A stretch of DNA of 64,000 nucleotides, from assembly GCF_030539355.1 (NCBI RefSeq), contig NZ_JAUNSF010000001.1:84343-148342 (forward strand), in the 5' to 3' direction. The notes beneath the pieces are model-generated. The model worked only from the letters and a program-made list of their open reading frames with translations. It was not told the origin of the DNA and searched no databases. This document shows positions 56,952 through 64,000 of the stretch, one piece after another; position 1 is the first letter of the stretch, and the number at the start of each line of letters is the position of its first letter. The position numbers and the translations under genes are program-made. Source of the stretch: Sutterella sp. Lineage in GTDB: Bacteria; Pseudomonadota; Gammaproteobacteria; Burkholderiales; Burkholderiaceae_F.

Positions 56952-57593
56952 TCAGCCGCGCTGGCGGCGGACCTGCTCGACGAGGTAGTCGATGCAGGCG
57001 GGCGTCGCCTCACGGGTGCCGACGAGATGCGGGCCGGTCGTGTAGAGGCCGCCCACGCCGACCATCGGCGTGCTGTCGATCTGGTAGCTCTGCCAGAGCT
57101 GGCGGGCCTGGCGGGTCTTGTTCATGACCGAGAAGGAGCGCATCGTCTGCTCCCACTTCTTGCCGTCGACGCCGGCGGCGGTCATGAAGTTGAGGATGTC
57201 CTTCTGCGGGTTCTCGTAGTTGAAGGGATGCTCCTGATAGATCACCGCCTCGAAGAAGCGCATGTGGAGCTTGTCGAGCAGGCCGAGCGCCTCGAGCGAG
57301 AAGTAGACCTGCGTGAACGGATCGAGCTTCGGCTGCCAGGCGACCGGGCAGACGCGGACCGACACGCCCTTCGGGGCCGACTTGTGCCAGCGCTCGAAGT
57401 GCGGGGCGAACTGCAGGCAGTGCGGGCACGTGTAGGCGAAGAACTCAACGACCTCGATCGTGTCGCGCGGCGAGGCGGCCGGCGGATTGAGAACGAGGTA
57501 TTCCTTCCCGGCGGCGTACGAGGGAGCGGCGAGGACGGAGCCGGCCGCAGGCGCGAGCGCGGCGGCGGTGATGAACTGGCGACGTGTCAGCAT
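56952..57593 (-). CDS. dsbA: Thiol:disulfide interchange protein DsbA
   Basis: A 213-residue periplasmic oxidase introducing disulfides. The CPHC active site is in FFAYTCPHCLQFAPHFE near residue 57 and the cis-Pro loop is in IDSTPMVGVGG. The signal sequence begins MLTRRQFITAAAL, a twin-arginine pattern, instead of the usual Sec/SRP signal. It sits 88 bases after the SPOR gene, in the argS-SPOR-dsbA order common in Burkholderiales. Confidence 0.94.
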   Translation of the reverse strand: MLTRRQFITAAALAPAAGSVLAAPSYAAGKEYLVLNPPAASPRDTIEVVEFFAYTCPHCLQFAPHFERWHKSAPKGVSVRVCPVAWQPKLDPFTQVYFSLEALGLLDKLHMRFFEAVIYQEHPFNYENPQKDILNFMTAAGVDGKKWEQTMRSFSVMNKTRQARQLWQSYQIDSTPMVGVGGLYTTGPHLVGTREATPACIDYLVEQVRRQRG

Positions 57594-57681
57594 GTCAGAG
57601 ATTTCCTTCTTGCGTGTGAAATTCGGGCCTCTCCGGGCTCCGCTCCCCGAGGGAGGGAACGGCGCCGCGGACTGGGCCGCG

Positions 57682-58215
57682 CTACTGAACGATGGTGGGG
57701 TTGAGCCCCTGGTTGTTGGTGAGGCTCGTGACCATTTCCTGGGCGGCGTGGCGGTTCTCGAAGGGACCGACGCGGACGCGCCAGTTGTTCCCGTTCTGGG
57801 TGACCGTCGCGCCGATGCCCTGCATCGCGAGCTCCGCGGCGGCGGTCTCGGCGTCAGGCTCCTTGGAGTAGGCGCCCACCTGGACCCAGTAGGCCGCCGC
57901 GGGAGCGGCCGCCTTCGGCTGGGCCGCGGGCGCGGCGGGCTTCTCCGACGCGGAGACGGTCACGGTGCGCACGCTGCCCTCCTCGGCCGCCGGGGCGGCG
58001 CCGCCGCCCTGGGGCGAGTTGAGCTTCGCATTGGGGTCGACGCCGCCGGCGAGCTTCGCGGCGGGATCCACGTCGGCCGTCACGCGCTCGACCTTGTCCA
58101 TGAAGGGAACGGGACTCTTGGAGATCACGAGCATCGCGCCTGCGGCAATGCCGAGACCCGTCACGACGCCGATCAGAAAGCCGGCAAAACCGGCGGCAAA
58201 GCCGCTTCTGGCCAC
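57682..58215 (-). CDS. SPOR domain membrane protein
   Basis: A 177-residue protein with a short cytoplasmic N-terminus, one transmembrane helix (about residues 8-32, including FLIGVVTGLGIAAGAMLVI), an Ala/Pro-rich periplasmic linker, and a C-terminal SPOR domain (YWVQVGAYSKEPDAETAAAE, ending LNPTIVQ) that binds denuded septal peptidoglycan. The start is GTG at 58215, preceded by AAGGAGA. It is 26 bases after argS, a conserved pairing. Confidence 0.9.
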   Translation of the reverse strand: MARSGFAAGFAGFLIGVVTGLGIAAGAMLVISKSPVPFMDKVERVTADVDPAAKLAGGVDPNAKLNSPQGGGAAPAAEEGSVRTVTVSASEKPAAPAAQPKAAAPAAAYWVQVGAYSKEPDAETAAAELAMQGIGATVTQNGNNWRVRVGPFENRHAAQEMVTSLTNNQGLNPTIVQ

Positions 58216-58241
58216 GGTAGTTCTCCTTCTCAGGGAAAAAA

Positions 58242-60011
58242 TCAGCAGGTCCCGTCCGTCCCGTCCGTCTCCTCGCGGCGGCTCATGCGCTGCGGGGCGG
58301 AGATGCCGAGCAGGCCGAGGCCGTTGCCGAGCACCTGACGGGCGGCGGCGAGGAGCGCGAGGCGCGCGTTGCGGACGGTCTCGTCCTCGACGACCACGCG
58401 CTCGGCGTTGTAGAAGGCGTGGAAGGCCGCGGCGAGGTCCTTGAGATAGTAACAGAGCACATGCGGCGCATGATCGCGGGCCGCGATGCGCAGCGTCTGC
58501 GGGTACTCGGCGATGGCGCCGACCAGGGCCTCGCAGGCCTTGGACGAAAGGGGCGAGAGGTCGCACTTGGCGAGCGCGGCGGCGTCGGGCACCGTGTAGC
58601 CCTGCTCGGCGGCGTTGGCAAAGACCGAGCAGATGCGGGCGTGGGCGTACTGCAGGTAGTAGACGGGGTTCTCGTCGCTCTTGGCGCGGGCGAGCGTCAC
58701 GTCAAAGACGAACTCGGCGTCGGCCTTGCGGGAGACGAGGAAGAAGCGGGCGGCGTCGCGGCCGGCCCAGTCGACGAGGTCGCGCAGCGTGACGTAGTTG
58801 CCCGAGCGCTTGCTCATCTTCACCGGCTCGCCGTCCATCACGACGGAGAGCATCTTGTGGAGGATGTACTCGGGGAAGGTCTTCGGGATCTCGATGCCGA
58901 GCACGCCCGAGGCGGCCTGCAGGCCCGCGCGGACGCGGGCGACGGTGCCGTGGTGGTCGGTGCCCTGGATGTTGACGGCCTTCGTGTAGCCGCGGCTGAA
59001 CTTGTTGAGGTGATAGGCGACGTCGGGCACGAAGTACGTGTACGTGCCGTCGGCCTTCTTCATCACGCGGTCCTTGTCGTCCGTGAGACCGTTGCCGAGG
59101 TCCTCGAACTCGGTGGTCTTCAGCCACAGCGCGCCGTCGGCCTCGTAGGTCTTGCCGGAGTCGATGATCGCCTGGACGGTCTTCTGCACGGCGCCCGTCG
59201 AGTAGAGCGAGCTCTCGAGGAAGAAGTTGTCGAAGCGCACGCCGAGCGCGGAGAGGTCGTCGTCCTGCTCGTTGCGCAGGTAGGCGACGGAGTAGCGGCG
59301 CACGAGGTCGGTGTCGGAGAAGTCGCCGCTCGACTCGATCACGCCGCCCGCGTGCGGATGCACGGGCTTGCGGTCGAGGAAGTCGCGGGCAATCGAGACG
59401 ATGTACTCGCCGTGGTAGGCGTTCTCGGGGAGCTCGACCGACTCGCCCTGGAGCTGGCGGCAGCGGATCTGCACGGAGTTCGCGAGGTTGCCGATCTGCA
59501 CGCCCGCGTCGTTGTAGTAGAACTCGCGCGAGACCGTCCAGCCCTGCGAGGCGAGGAGGTTGGCGAGCACGTCGCCGAGGGCGCCCTGGCGGGCGTGGCC
59601 GAGGTGCAGCGGCCCGGTCGGGTTCGCGGACACGTACTCGAGAAGCACGGACTTGCCGGCGTTCTCAGCGGACTCGCCGAAGTGCACACCCTTCGTGAGC
59701 ACGTCGGAGATGATCGCGAGGCGGGCGCCCTGCGCGACACGGACGTTGATGAAGCCGGGGCCGGCGATCTCGATCGTCTCGATCGTCTCGGCGAAGGCCG
59801 GGTCGGCCTTCACGAGGCTGACGATCTCCTCGGCGATCGCGCGCGGGTTCTTGCGGAGACGGCGGGCGAGCTGCATCGCGCAGGTGCAGGCGACGTCGCC
59901 GTGCGTGGGATCCTTCGGACGCTCGAGCGTCACGGGAGCGTCGGCGGCGCCGAGCTTCTCAAGGGCGCCGGCGAAGATCTTCTGAAGGGCTTCTTTCTGT
60001 TGGTCGAGCAT
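58242..60011 (-). CDS. argS: Arginyl-tRNA synthetase
   Basis: A 589-residue class I synthetase charging tRNA-Arg, one of which is encoded in this window. The HIGH-type motif is [20 protein letters not shown] (about residue 125) and the KMSK-type motif is [12 protein letters not shown] (about residue 395). An N-terminal Add-1 domain and C-terminal DALR domain ([18 protein letters not shown]) are intact. It heads the argS-SPOR unit. Confidence 0.97.
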   Translation of the reverse strand: MLDQQKEALQKIFAGALEKLGAADAPVTLERPKDPTHGDVACTCAMQLARRLRKNPRAIAEEIVSLVKADPAFAETIETIEIAGPGFINVRVAQGARLAIISDVLTKGVHFGESAENAGKSVLLEYVSANPTGPLHLGHARQGALGDVLANLLASQGWTVSREFYYNDAGVQIGNLANSVQIRCRQLQGESVELPENAYHGEYIVSIARDFLDRKPVHPHAGGVIESSGDFSDTDLVRRYSVAYLRNEQDDDLSALGVRFDNFFLESSLYSTGAVQKTVQAIIDSGKTYEADGALWLKTTEFEDLGNGLTDDKDRVMKKADGTYTYFVPDVAYHLNKFSRGYTKAVNIQGTDHHGTVARVRAGLQAASGVLGIEIPKTFPEYILHKMLSVVMDGEPVKMSKRSGNYVTLRDLVDWAGRDAARFFLVSRKADAEFVFDVTLARAKSDENPVYYLQYAHARICSVFANAAEQGYTVPDAAALAKCDLSPLSSKACEALVGAIAEYPQTLRIAARDHAPHVLCYYLKDLAAAFHAFYNAERVVVEDETVRNARLALLAAARQVLGNGLGLLGISAPQRMSRREETDGTDGTC

Positions 60012-60076
60012 GGTTGCTTGCTTCTGAGTACTGGTGTGTGAATTCGGGAAACTTTAACTTGTGCCTGGCCGCTTCT

Positions 60077-60877
60077 TCACGGGCGGCGCTTGTCTCGCAT
60101 CAGGTATGCGTAGGCCGAGTGGTTGTGGATCGACTCGAAGTTCTCGGCCTCGACGCGGTAGGCGAGCACGCGCTCGTCGGCGTTGAGCGCCTTGGCCATG
60201 TCGCGGACGATGTCCTCGACGAACTTCGGGTGATCGTAGGCGTATTCGGTGACGAACTTCTCGTCGGAGCGCTTGAGCCGGCTCCAGAGCTGGCACGAGG
60301 CGGAGGCCTCGGCGACGGCGATCTGCTCCTCGAAGCTCATCGGGGCGGCGAGGATCACCGTGCTCTTCAAGAGCGAGCGCTGGTTGTGCGCGCCGTACCG
60401 CGAGATCTCCTTCGAGCAGGGGCAGAGGCTCGTCACGGGCGCCTGCGCCTCCTGGCGGACGACGGTCCCGCCCGCCTCGGTCGTGACGATGAAGGCGCAG
60501 CGGTAGTTGAGGATGCTCTCGAGCTTGCTCACGGGCGCGGCCTTCCTCACGAAGAAGGGGAACCGGATCTCGATCGTTCCCTCGACGGCCTGCAGGCGCT
60601 CGAGCATGTCGCTGTAGATGCTGCGGACCGAGTCGGCGTCGAGCGGCTCGCGGTGGTCCTCCATCAGGGCGACGAACCTGGACATGTGCGTGCCCTTCTT
60701 GTCCGCGGGCAGGGCGACCGTCATGGTGACGCTGGCGATCGTGTGCTGCGGGCCGTCACGGCCGGCGACGAGCACGGGCAGCTCAATGCCGCGCACGCCC
60801 ACCCGGTCAATGGCGATCTGGCGCTCATCCCCGGTGGACTGGACATCCGGGAGTGACTGACTGAATTCTGCTTCCAT
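60077..60877 (-). CDS. folE2: GTP cyclohydrolase FolE2 (type IB)
   Basis: Converts GTP to 7,8-dihydroneopterin triphosphate for folate and, in many bacteria, queuosine. The length is 266 residues. The metal-ligating Cys is in VTSLCPCSKEISRYGAHNQR. Other family blocks are GTHMSRFVALMED and ENFESIHNHSAYAYL at the end. ATG 60877 was chosen because upstream sequence has no homology. Type IB enzymes accept metals other than zinc and are often Zur-controlled; no convincing Zur box was seen. Confidence 0.95.
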   Translation of the reverse strand: MEAEFSQSLPDVQSTGDERQIAIDRVGVRGIELPVLVAGRDGPQHTIASVTMTVALPADKKGTHMSRFVALMEDHREPLDADSVRSIYSDMLERLQAVEGTIEIRFPFFVRKAAPVSKLESILNYRCAFIVTTEAGGTVVRQEAQAPVTSLCPCSKEISRYGAHNQRSLLKSTVILAAPMSFEEQIAVAEASASCQLWSRLKRSDEKFVTEYAYDHPKFVEDIVRDMAKALNADERVLAYRVEAENFESIHNHSAYAYLMRDKRRP

Positions 60878-61311
60878 TTCGAAGTCTTGATTTCTTCTTG
60901 TTTCGGCCGGGCGGGCCAGCTCAACCCTCTGGGGAGCGGGTCCGCAGAGCGGACTTCTGATATCTCCGGAGCCTGCGGCTTGAGGGCCGGAGCGCCGCCG
61001 GGAAGTGCCGGAGGCGGACGGACGGCGCGGATTCGCGGGCGTTTTCCTCCCCCGAAAGGCGCTTGCATGCAATTGGGCGCTTATCTTACTAGAGAGGGAG
61101 CGCAGAGGGGTTTCAGGGGGCCGACGGGCTCGCGCGGATTCGAAACGATTTCTTGCATTCGGAGGCCCCGCGGGAGGCAAGACGGCGTCGAACAGCAGTG
61201 AGGCGGCGCCCCGCGGCCGATATACTTTCAGTATGAGTCCGCGTCCCGTGGCCGTTCGAGAGAAGAAACGCCCTGACGCACACACAAGAGAAAAAAAGGA
61301 AGACCCTACAC
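60878..61311. other. Gene-free divergent region between folE2 and the small membrane-protein gene
   Basis: 434 bases with no convincing gene. TTGCATGCAA at 61063-61072 is a perfect 10-bp palindrome flanked by GGCGC and GGGCGC, a possible operator. TATACT at 61221-61226 is a -10 candidate for the plus-strand gene with no good -35. A cluster of CCGGAG/CTCCGG inverted repeats occupies about 60970-61015. Confidence 0.4.
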
Positions 61312-61749
61312 ATGCCCATCTACGTTTTTCCGCCCAACGGCGGCGGCAGCAGCAGTCCCCTGCTCTCCTTCCTCGTCGGCGCGGCGACGCTCGCGATCAT
61401 CATCGGACTGGTCATTTTCTTCCTGCCCTTCATCTTCGGCATCGTCGTCGCCATCCTCGTGCTGGTCGCGCTCTTCTGCGGCTGGCGCTGGCTGAAGCGC
61501 AAGTTCGGCTGGGAGAGCGCCGAGGAGCGCAACTTCCGCGCCGCGATGGAGAATTTCGAGGCCGCGGCGCGCGGTCAGTACCAGGGCGGCGCGCAGCCGG
61601 GCGGCACGGTCTATCAGCGTGAGGAGGTCCGCGTCACCACGTCGATGCCGGGCGCACGCGCCCGCGCCCGCATGATGAAGGACGTCGAGGATATCGAGGA
61701 GAATCCGAAGCCCGCCGAGGCCCCGAAGAACGATCAGACCGCCGTCTGA
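61312..61749 (+). CDS. Small membrane hypothetical protein
   Basis: A 145-residue protein I do not recognise. MPIYVFPPNGGGSSS is followed by two hydrophobic segments (residues about 16-38, including LAIIIGLVIFFLPFIFG, and 40-58, IVVAILVLVALFCGW), probably a tight hairpin, then a basic WLKRKFGW and a soluble polar tail rich in Arg, Glu and Pro. An A-rich stretch with AAGGAAG precedes the ATG. Its neighbours give no clear functional hint. Confidence 0.65.
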   Translation: MPIYVFPPNGGGSSSPLLSFLVGAATLAIIIGLVIFFLPFIFGIVVAILVLVALFCGWRWLKRKFGWESAEERNFRAAMENFEAAARGQYQGGAQPGGTVYQREEVRVTTSMPGARARARMMKDVEDIEENPKPAEAPKNDQTAV

Positions 61750-61780
61750 CCGTCCTGAGCCGCAGAGGTCCGCTCGCGCG

Positions 61781-61827
61781 AAAGGCGCGGTTCCGTCGTC
61801 AGAGTGATGACGGGCCCGCGCCTTTTT
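61781..61827. terminator. Long-stem terminator between convergent genes
   Basis: AAAGGCGCGG (61781-61790) pairs with CCGCGCCTTT (61816-61825). An inner stem, CCGTCGTCA with TGATGACGG, is nested inside. TTTTT follows on the plus strand. Confidence 0.8.
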
Positions 61828-61837
61828 GCTGTCCGCG

Positions 61838-63304
61838 TCAGAGGAGCGGCGAAATCAGGTAGCAGGCGCCTTCCTTCAGGCGGTTCATGAGGGGGCGCTT
61901 TCGCCAGAGCTCGGGCAGCACGCGCTCGCAGTGCGTCTCGTACTCGGCGTGCAGCTCGTGGAGGGCGTTGACGAAGTCCGCGTCGAAGATCGCCATCATC
62001 AGCTCGAAGTTGAGGTGCATCGAGCGGTTGTCGATGTTGAGGGTGCCGAAGACGGCGAACTCGCGGTCCACCGCGATCGACTTCGTGTGGAGCAGCCCGC
62101 CCTTGTAGAAGAGGATCTCGACCCCGGCCTGCAGCAGGTCGTCGAAGTAGCGGCGCATCGCCCAGCCTGTGGCCGCGGTGTCGGACGTCTCGGGGACGAT
62201 GAGCTTCACGCGCACGCCGCGCATCACCGCGTTGATGAGTGCGCAGACAACGGACTCCGTGGGGATGAAGTAGGGCGTCGTGATGGTGAGCGTGTGCTCG
62301 GCGCGGTTGATCGCCTCGAGGATCAGCAAGAGGTTGCGGTCACCGGTCTGGTAGGGCCCCGAGGGAACGGTCGCGATCACGGCGTTTCCGGTGTTGGGCA
62401 CGGGCTTCTCAACGGGCGGGCGTTCGTAGTCCGCGAGATCGCTGTCGGGCTGCAGCGCCCAGTCAAAGTGCCAGACGGCGTCGAGCGAGAGGGCCCCCGG
62501 GCCCTCGACGCGGACCATGGCGTCGACCCAGGCGCCGACCGTCGCGGCCTCCGCGTAGCCCTTCGGGTCGATCATGTTGAAGCTCCCCGTGTAGGCGATG
62601 CGGCCGTCGATCACGACCGTCTTGCGATGGAGCCGGATGTCGGCGCGCTGCATGCCGAAGAACTGCAGCAGACGCATCGGGAGCGCACTCGCGACCTCGA
62701 TCCCGGCGGCCTCAAGCTCCCGGCGGGATTCCGAGCGGAGGAACTCGCGGGAGCCGAAGTCATCGACGAGGATGCGGATGCGCACGCCGCGCTTCGCGGC
62801 GCTGATGAGCGCGGAGACGACCTCGCGGATCTCGCCGCCCTCGTCCCAGATGTAGAACTCCATGTCGATCGAGCGCTCCGCGGCGGCGATGTCCGCGTGC
62901 AGCGAGGCGATCGTCTCCTCGGAGCTGCGCTTCAGCTCCGCCTTCGAGCCCGTCGTGATCGGGATCCCCGCGAGGCGGGCGGCGAGGTGGAGCGTCGTGC
63001 GGTGCCGGGCGAGGTGGCGAGGCAGCGGCCCGAAGGGCGTCAGGCGGTGCGCCCCGATGCGCTCGAGCATGTTGCCCGCGGCGCGCAGGTACCGCGCGCG
63101 CAGCCGCCCGATCGGGCGCTCGCCGAAGACGAGGTAGAGCAGGAACCCGCCGTAGGGAAGGATGGTCGTGAGAAGAATCCACGCGAACGCGCTTCCCGGC
63201 GGGTGGCGCGTGAGAATCACCCGCACGATGACGCCCGTCACGATGATGAGCTGTGCGAGCGCGGCGAGCGCGCTCCAGAAAGTCAGGCTCTCAGGCAGGG
63301 TCAT
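61838..63304 (-). CDS. cls: Cardiolipin synthase
   Basis: Condenses phosphatidylglycerol molecules to cardiolipin in the inner membrane. The protein has 488 residues from ATG 63304. Two N-terminal transmembrane segments are followed by two phospholipase-D HKD motifs, HRKTVVIDGRIAYTGSFN (about residue 215) and HTKSIAVDREFAVFGTLNID (about residue 395). The C-terminus ends YLISPLL. A GTG at 63397 in the same frame would add 31 residues but overlaps the tRNA promoter, so 63304 is preferred. Confidence 0.93.
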   Translation of the reverse strand: MTLPESLTFWSALAALAQLIIVTGVIVRVILTRHPPGSAFAWILLTTILPYGGFLLYLVFGERPIGRLRARYLRAAGNMLERIGAHRLTPFGPLPRHLARHRTTLHLAARLAGIPITTGSKAELKRSSEETIASLHADIAAAERSIDMEFYIWDEGGEIREVVSALISAAKRGVRIRILVDDFGSREFLRSESRRELEAAGIEVASALPMRLLQFFGMQRADIRLHRKTVVIDGRIAYTGSFNMIDPKGYAEAATVGAWVDAMVRVEGPGALSLDAVWHFDWALQPDSDLADYERPPVEKPVPNTGNAVIATVPSGPYQTGDRNLLLILEAINRAEHTLTITTPYFIPTESVVCALINAVMRGVRVKLIVPETSDTAATGWAMRRYFDDLLQAGVEILFYKGGLLHTKSIAVDREFAVFGTLNIDNRSMHLNFELMMAIFDADFVNALHELHAEYETHCERVLPELWRKRPLMNRLKEGACYLISPLL

Positions 63305-63403
63305 GATGGTCAGGCGGAAGACAGAAAGCCTTGATATTAGTGGAGCGGCCGGGGCCGGCGCGTCTTCCGGCAGGGCATATGAAAAAGTTTTTTTCACGGA
63401 CCC

Positions 63404-63432
63404 TTGACACGATGAAGAAAAGCCGCAATAAT
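63404..63432 (+). promoter_or_regulatory. Promoter of the tRNA-tuf operon
   Basis: TTGACA (63404-63409), a 17-base spacer and AATAAT (63427-63432), with tRNA-Tyr starting at 63449. This is the best sigma-70 promoter in the window. Confidence 0.88.
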
Positions 63433-63448
63433 TCGGTCCTCTCGCAAC

Positions 63449-63534
63449 GGAGGGGTGCCCGAGTGGCTAAAGGGGGCAGACTGTAAATCTGTTGGCTTAC
63501 GCCTACGATGGTTCGAATCCATCCCCCTCCACCA
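63449..63534 (+). tRNA. tRNA-Tyr (anticodon GTA)
   Basis: An 86-base class II tRNA with a long variable arm. The acceptor GGAGGGG pairs with CCCCTCC, the anticodon loop CTGTAAA gives GTA, the T loop is TTCGAAT, and the 3' CCA is encoded. Confidence 0.97.
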
Positions 63535-63606
63535 GCGAACTGCGACGAACACATGCATCGCCGCAAGCGTCAAATGCGGAGCGGAATGACTAGTTCTCGA
63601 TCCTGA

Positions 63607-63680
63607 GCGGGTGTAGCTCAATGGTAGAGCAGAGGCCTTCCAAGCCCCCGACGAGGGTTCGATTCCCTTCACCCGCTCCA
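63607..63680 (+). tRNA. tRNA-Gly (anticodon TCC)
   Basis: A 74-base tRNA. The acceptor GCGGGTG pairs with CACCCGC and the anticodon loop CTTCCAA gives TCC. The anticodon stem GAGGC/GCCCC contains one A-C mismatch. The 3' CCA is encoded. Confidence 0.95.
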
Positions 63681-63686
63681 ATAATT

Positions 63687-63761
<75 letters not shown>

Positions 63762-63837
63762 CGAATTCCTATTCTTTACGTCCAGTCTGATCGCTGCATG
63801 CCTGCACGGTCAGATTTATGTTCATCAGGAGCCGAAC

Positions 63838-64000
63838 ATGGCCAAGGAAAAGTTTGAACGTAAGAAGCCGCACGTGAACGTGGGCACCATCGGTCACGTT
63901 GACCATGGCAAGACCACGCTGACGGCTGCTATCACGACGATTCTGTCGAAGCACTTCGGCGGCGAAGCCAAGGCTTACGACCAGATCGACGCGGCTCCTG
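63838..64000 (+). CDS. tuf: Elongation factor Tu, 3' end outside window
   Basis: Delivers aminoacyl-tRNA to the ribosome as a GTPase. The first 54 residues are present: [20 protein letters not shown], then the G1 P-loop [10 protein letters not shown] and the effector-side residues. The frame runs off the window at 64000. AGGAG precedes the ATG. It lies 76 bases after tRNA-Thr and is probably co-transcribed with the tRNAs. Confidence 0.98.
   Translation, partial: MAKEKFERKKPHVNVGTIGHVDHGKTTLTAAITTILSKHFGGEAKAYDQIDAAP

Noticed and set aside
63305-63397. N-terminal extension of cardiolipin synthase from GTG 63397
   Set aside because: The extra 31 residues do not resemble the family N-terminus, and the start would lie against the promoter of the tRNA operon; ATG 63304 is preferred.

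Overview
The window is 64 kb of a GC-rich (roughly two-thirds G+C by eye), gene-dense proteobacterial chromosome. The gene order atpD-atpC, hemE-priA, DUF971-ubiE-Tim44-like and argS-SPOR-dsbA, together with tRNA-Tyr/Gly/Thr-tuf, points to Betaproteobacteria (Burkholderiales). Periplasmic nitrate reductase, a bd-type oxidase, a ferredoxin-dependent 2-oxoacid oxidoreductase and a Tat-exported flavin reductase suggest an anaerobic or microaerophilic animal-associated member, most likely Sutterellaceae. That family call is inference; no rRNA gene is present to settle it.

Layout. 1-8.5 kb: end of the ATP synthase operon, a universal stress protein, hemE, a DnaA-box-bearing intergenic region, priA, tRNA-Arg(CCG), then a quinone-related cluster (DUF971, ubiE, Tim44-like). 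8.6-13.6 kb: a sodium/solute symporter and the cell-wall precursor genes glmU and glmS. 13.7-18.2 kb: a secreted orphan, an FMN/FAD flavoprotein reductase divergent from a MerR-type regulator, and MarC. 18.4-25.2 kb: a complete RND efflux operon (adaptor, pump, outer-membrane channel, TetR regulator) behind a striking operator array. 25.3-29.5 kb: a minus-strand envelope-stress set (small membrane protein, response regulator, histidine kinase, DegP-like protease). 29.6-38.1 kb: small conserved genes (DUF4870-like, YaeQ), the cytochrome bd operon (cydP-cydA-cydB-cydX-ybgE, followed by a truncated globin), a divergent sigma-54-activator-like regulator, an alpha/beta hydrolase, DUF1801 and DUF3455 proteins.

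38.6-51.2 kb is the anaerobic energy core: porG-porA-porB plus a GltD-type flavoprotein carrying a ferredoxin domain, then narX-narL facing a napDAGHB operon that has a good NarL-type site upstream. 51.2-56.8 kb: a TetA-like MFS exporter, SstT, RecQ and a short-chain dehydrogenase. 57-63.3 kb: DsbA, a SPOR protein, ArgS, FolE2, a small membrane protein and cardiolipin synthase. The window ends with a strongly promoted tRNA-Tyr/Gly/Thr cluster running into tuf (cut by the window edge).

No CRISPR array, insertion sequence, prophage or integrase was seen. The most interesting signals are non-coding: two perfect DnaA boxes between hemE and priA, a TGAAC-N4-GTTCA operator family with a 12-bp tandem array before the RND operon, a TGGCAG repeat cluster between cydP and a GAFTGA-less activator, and a 7-2-7 NarL site before napD.
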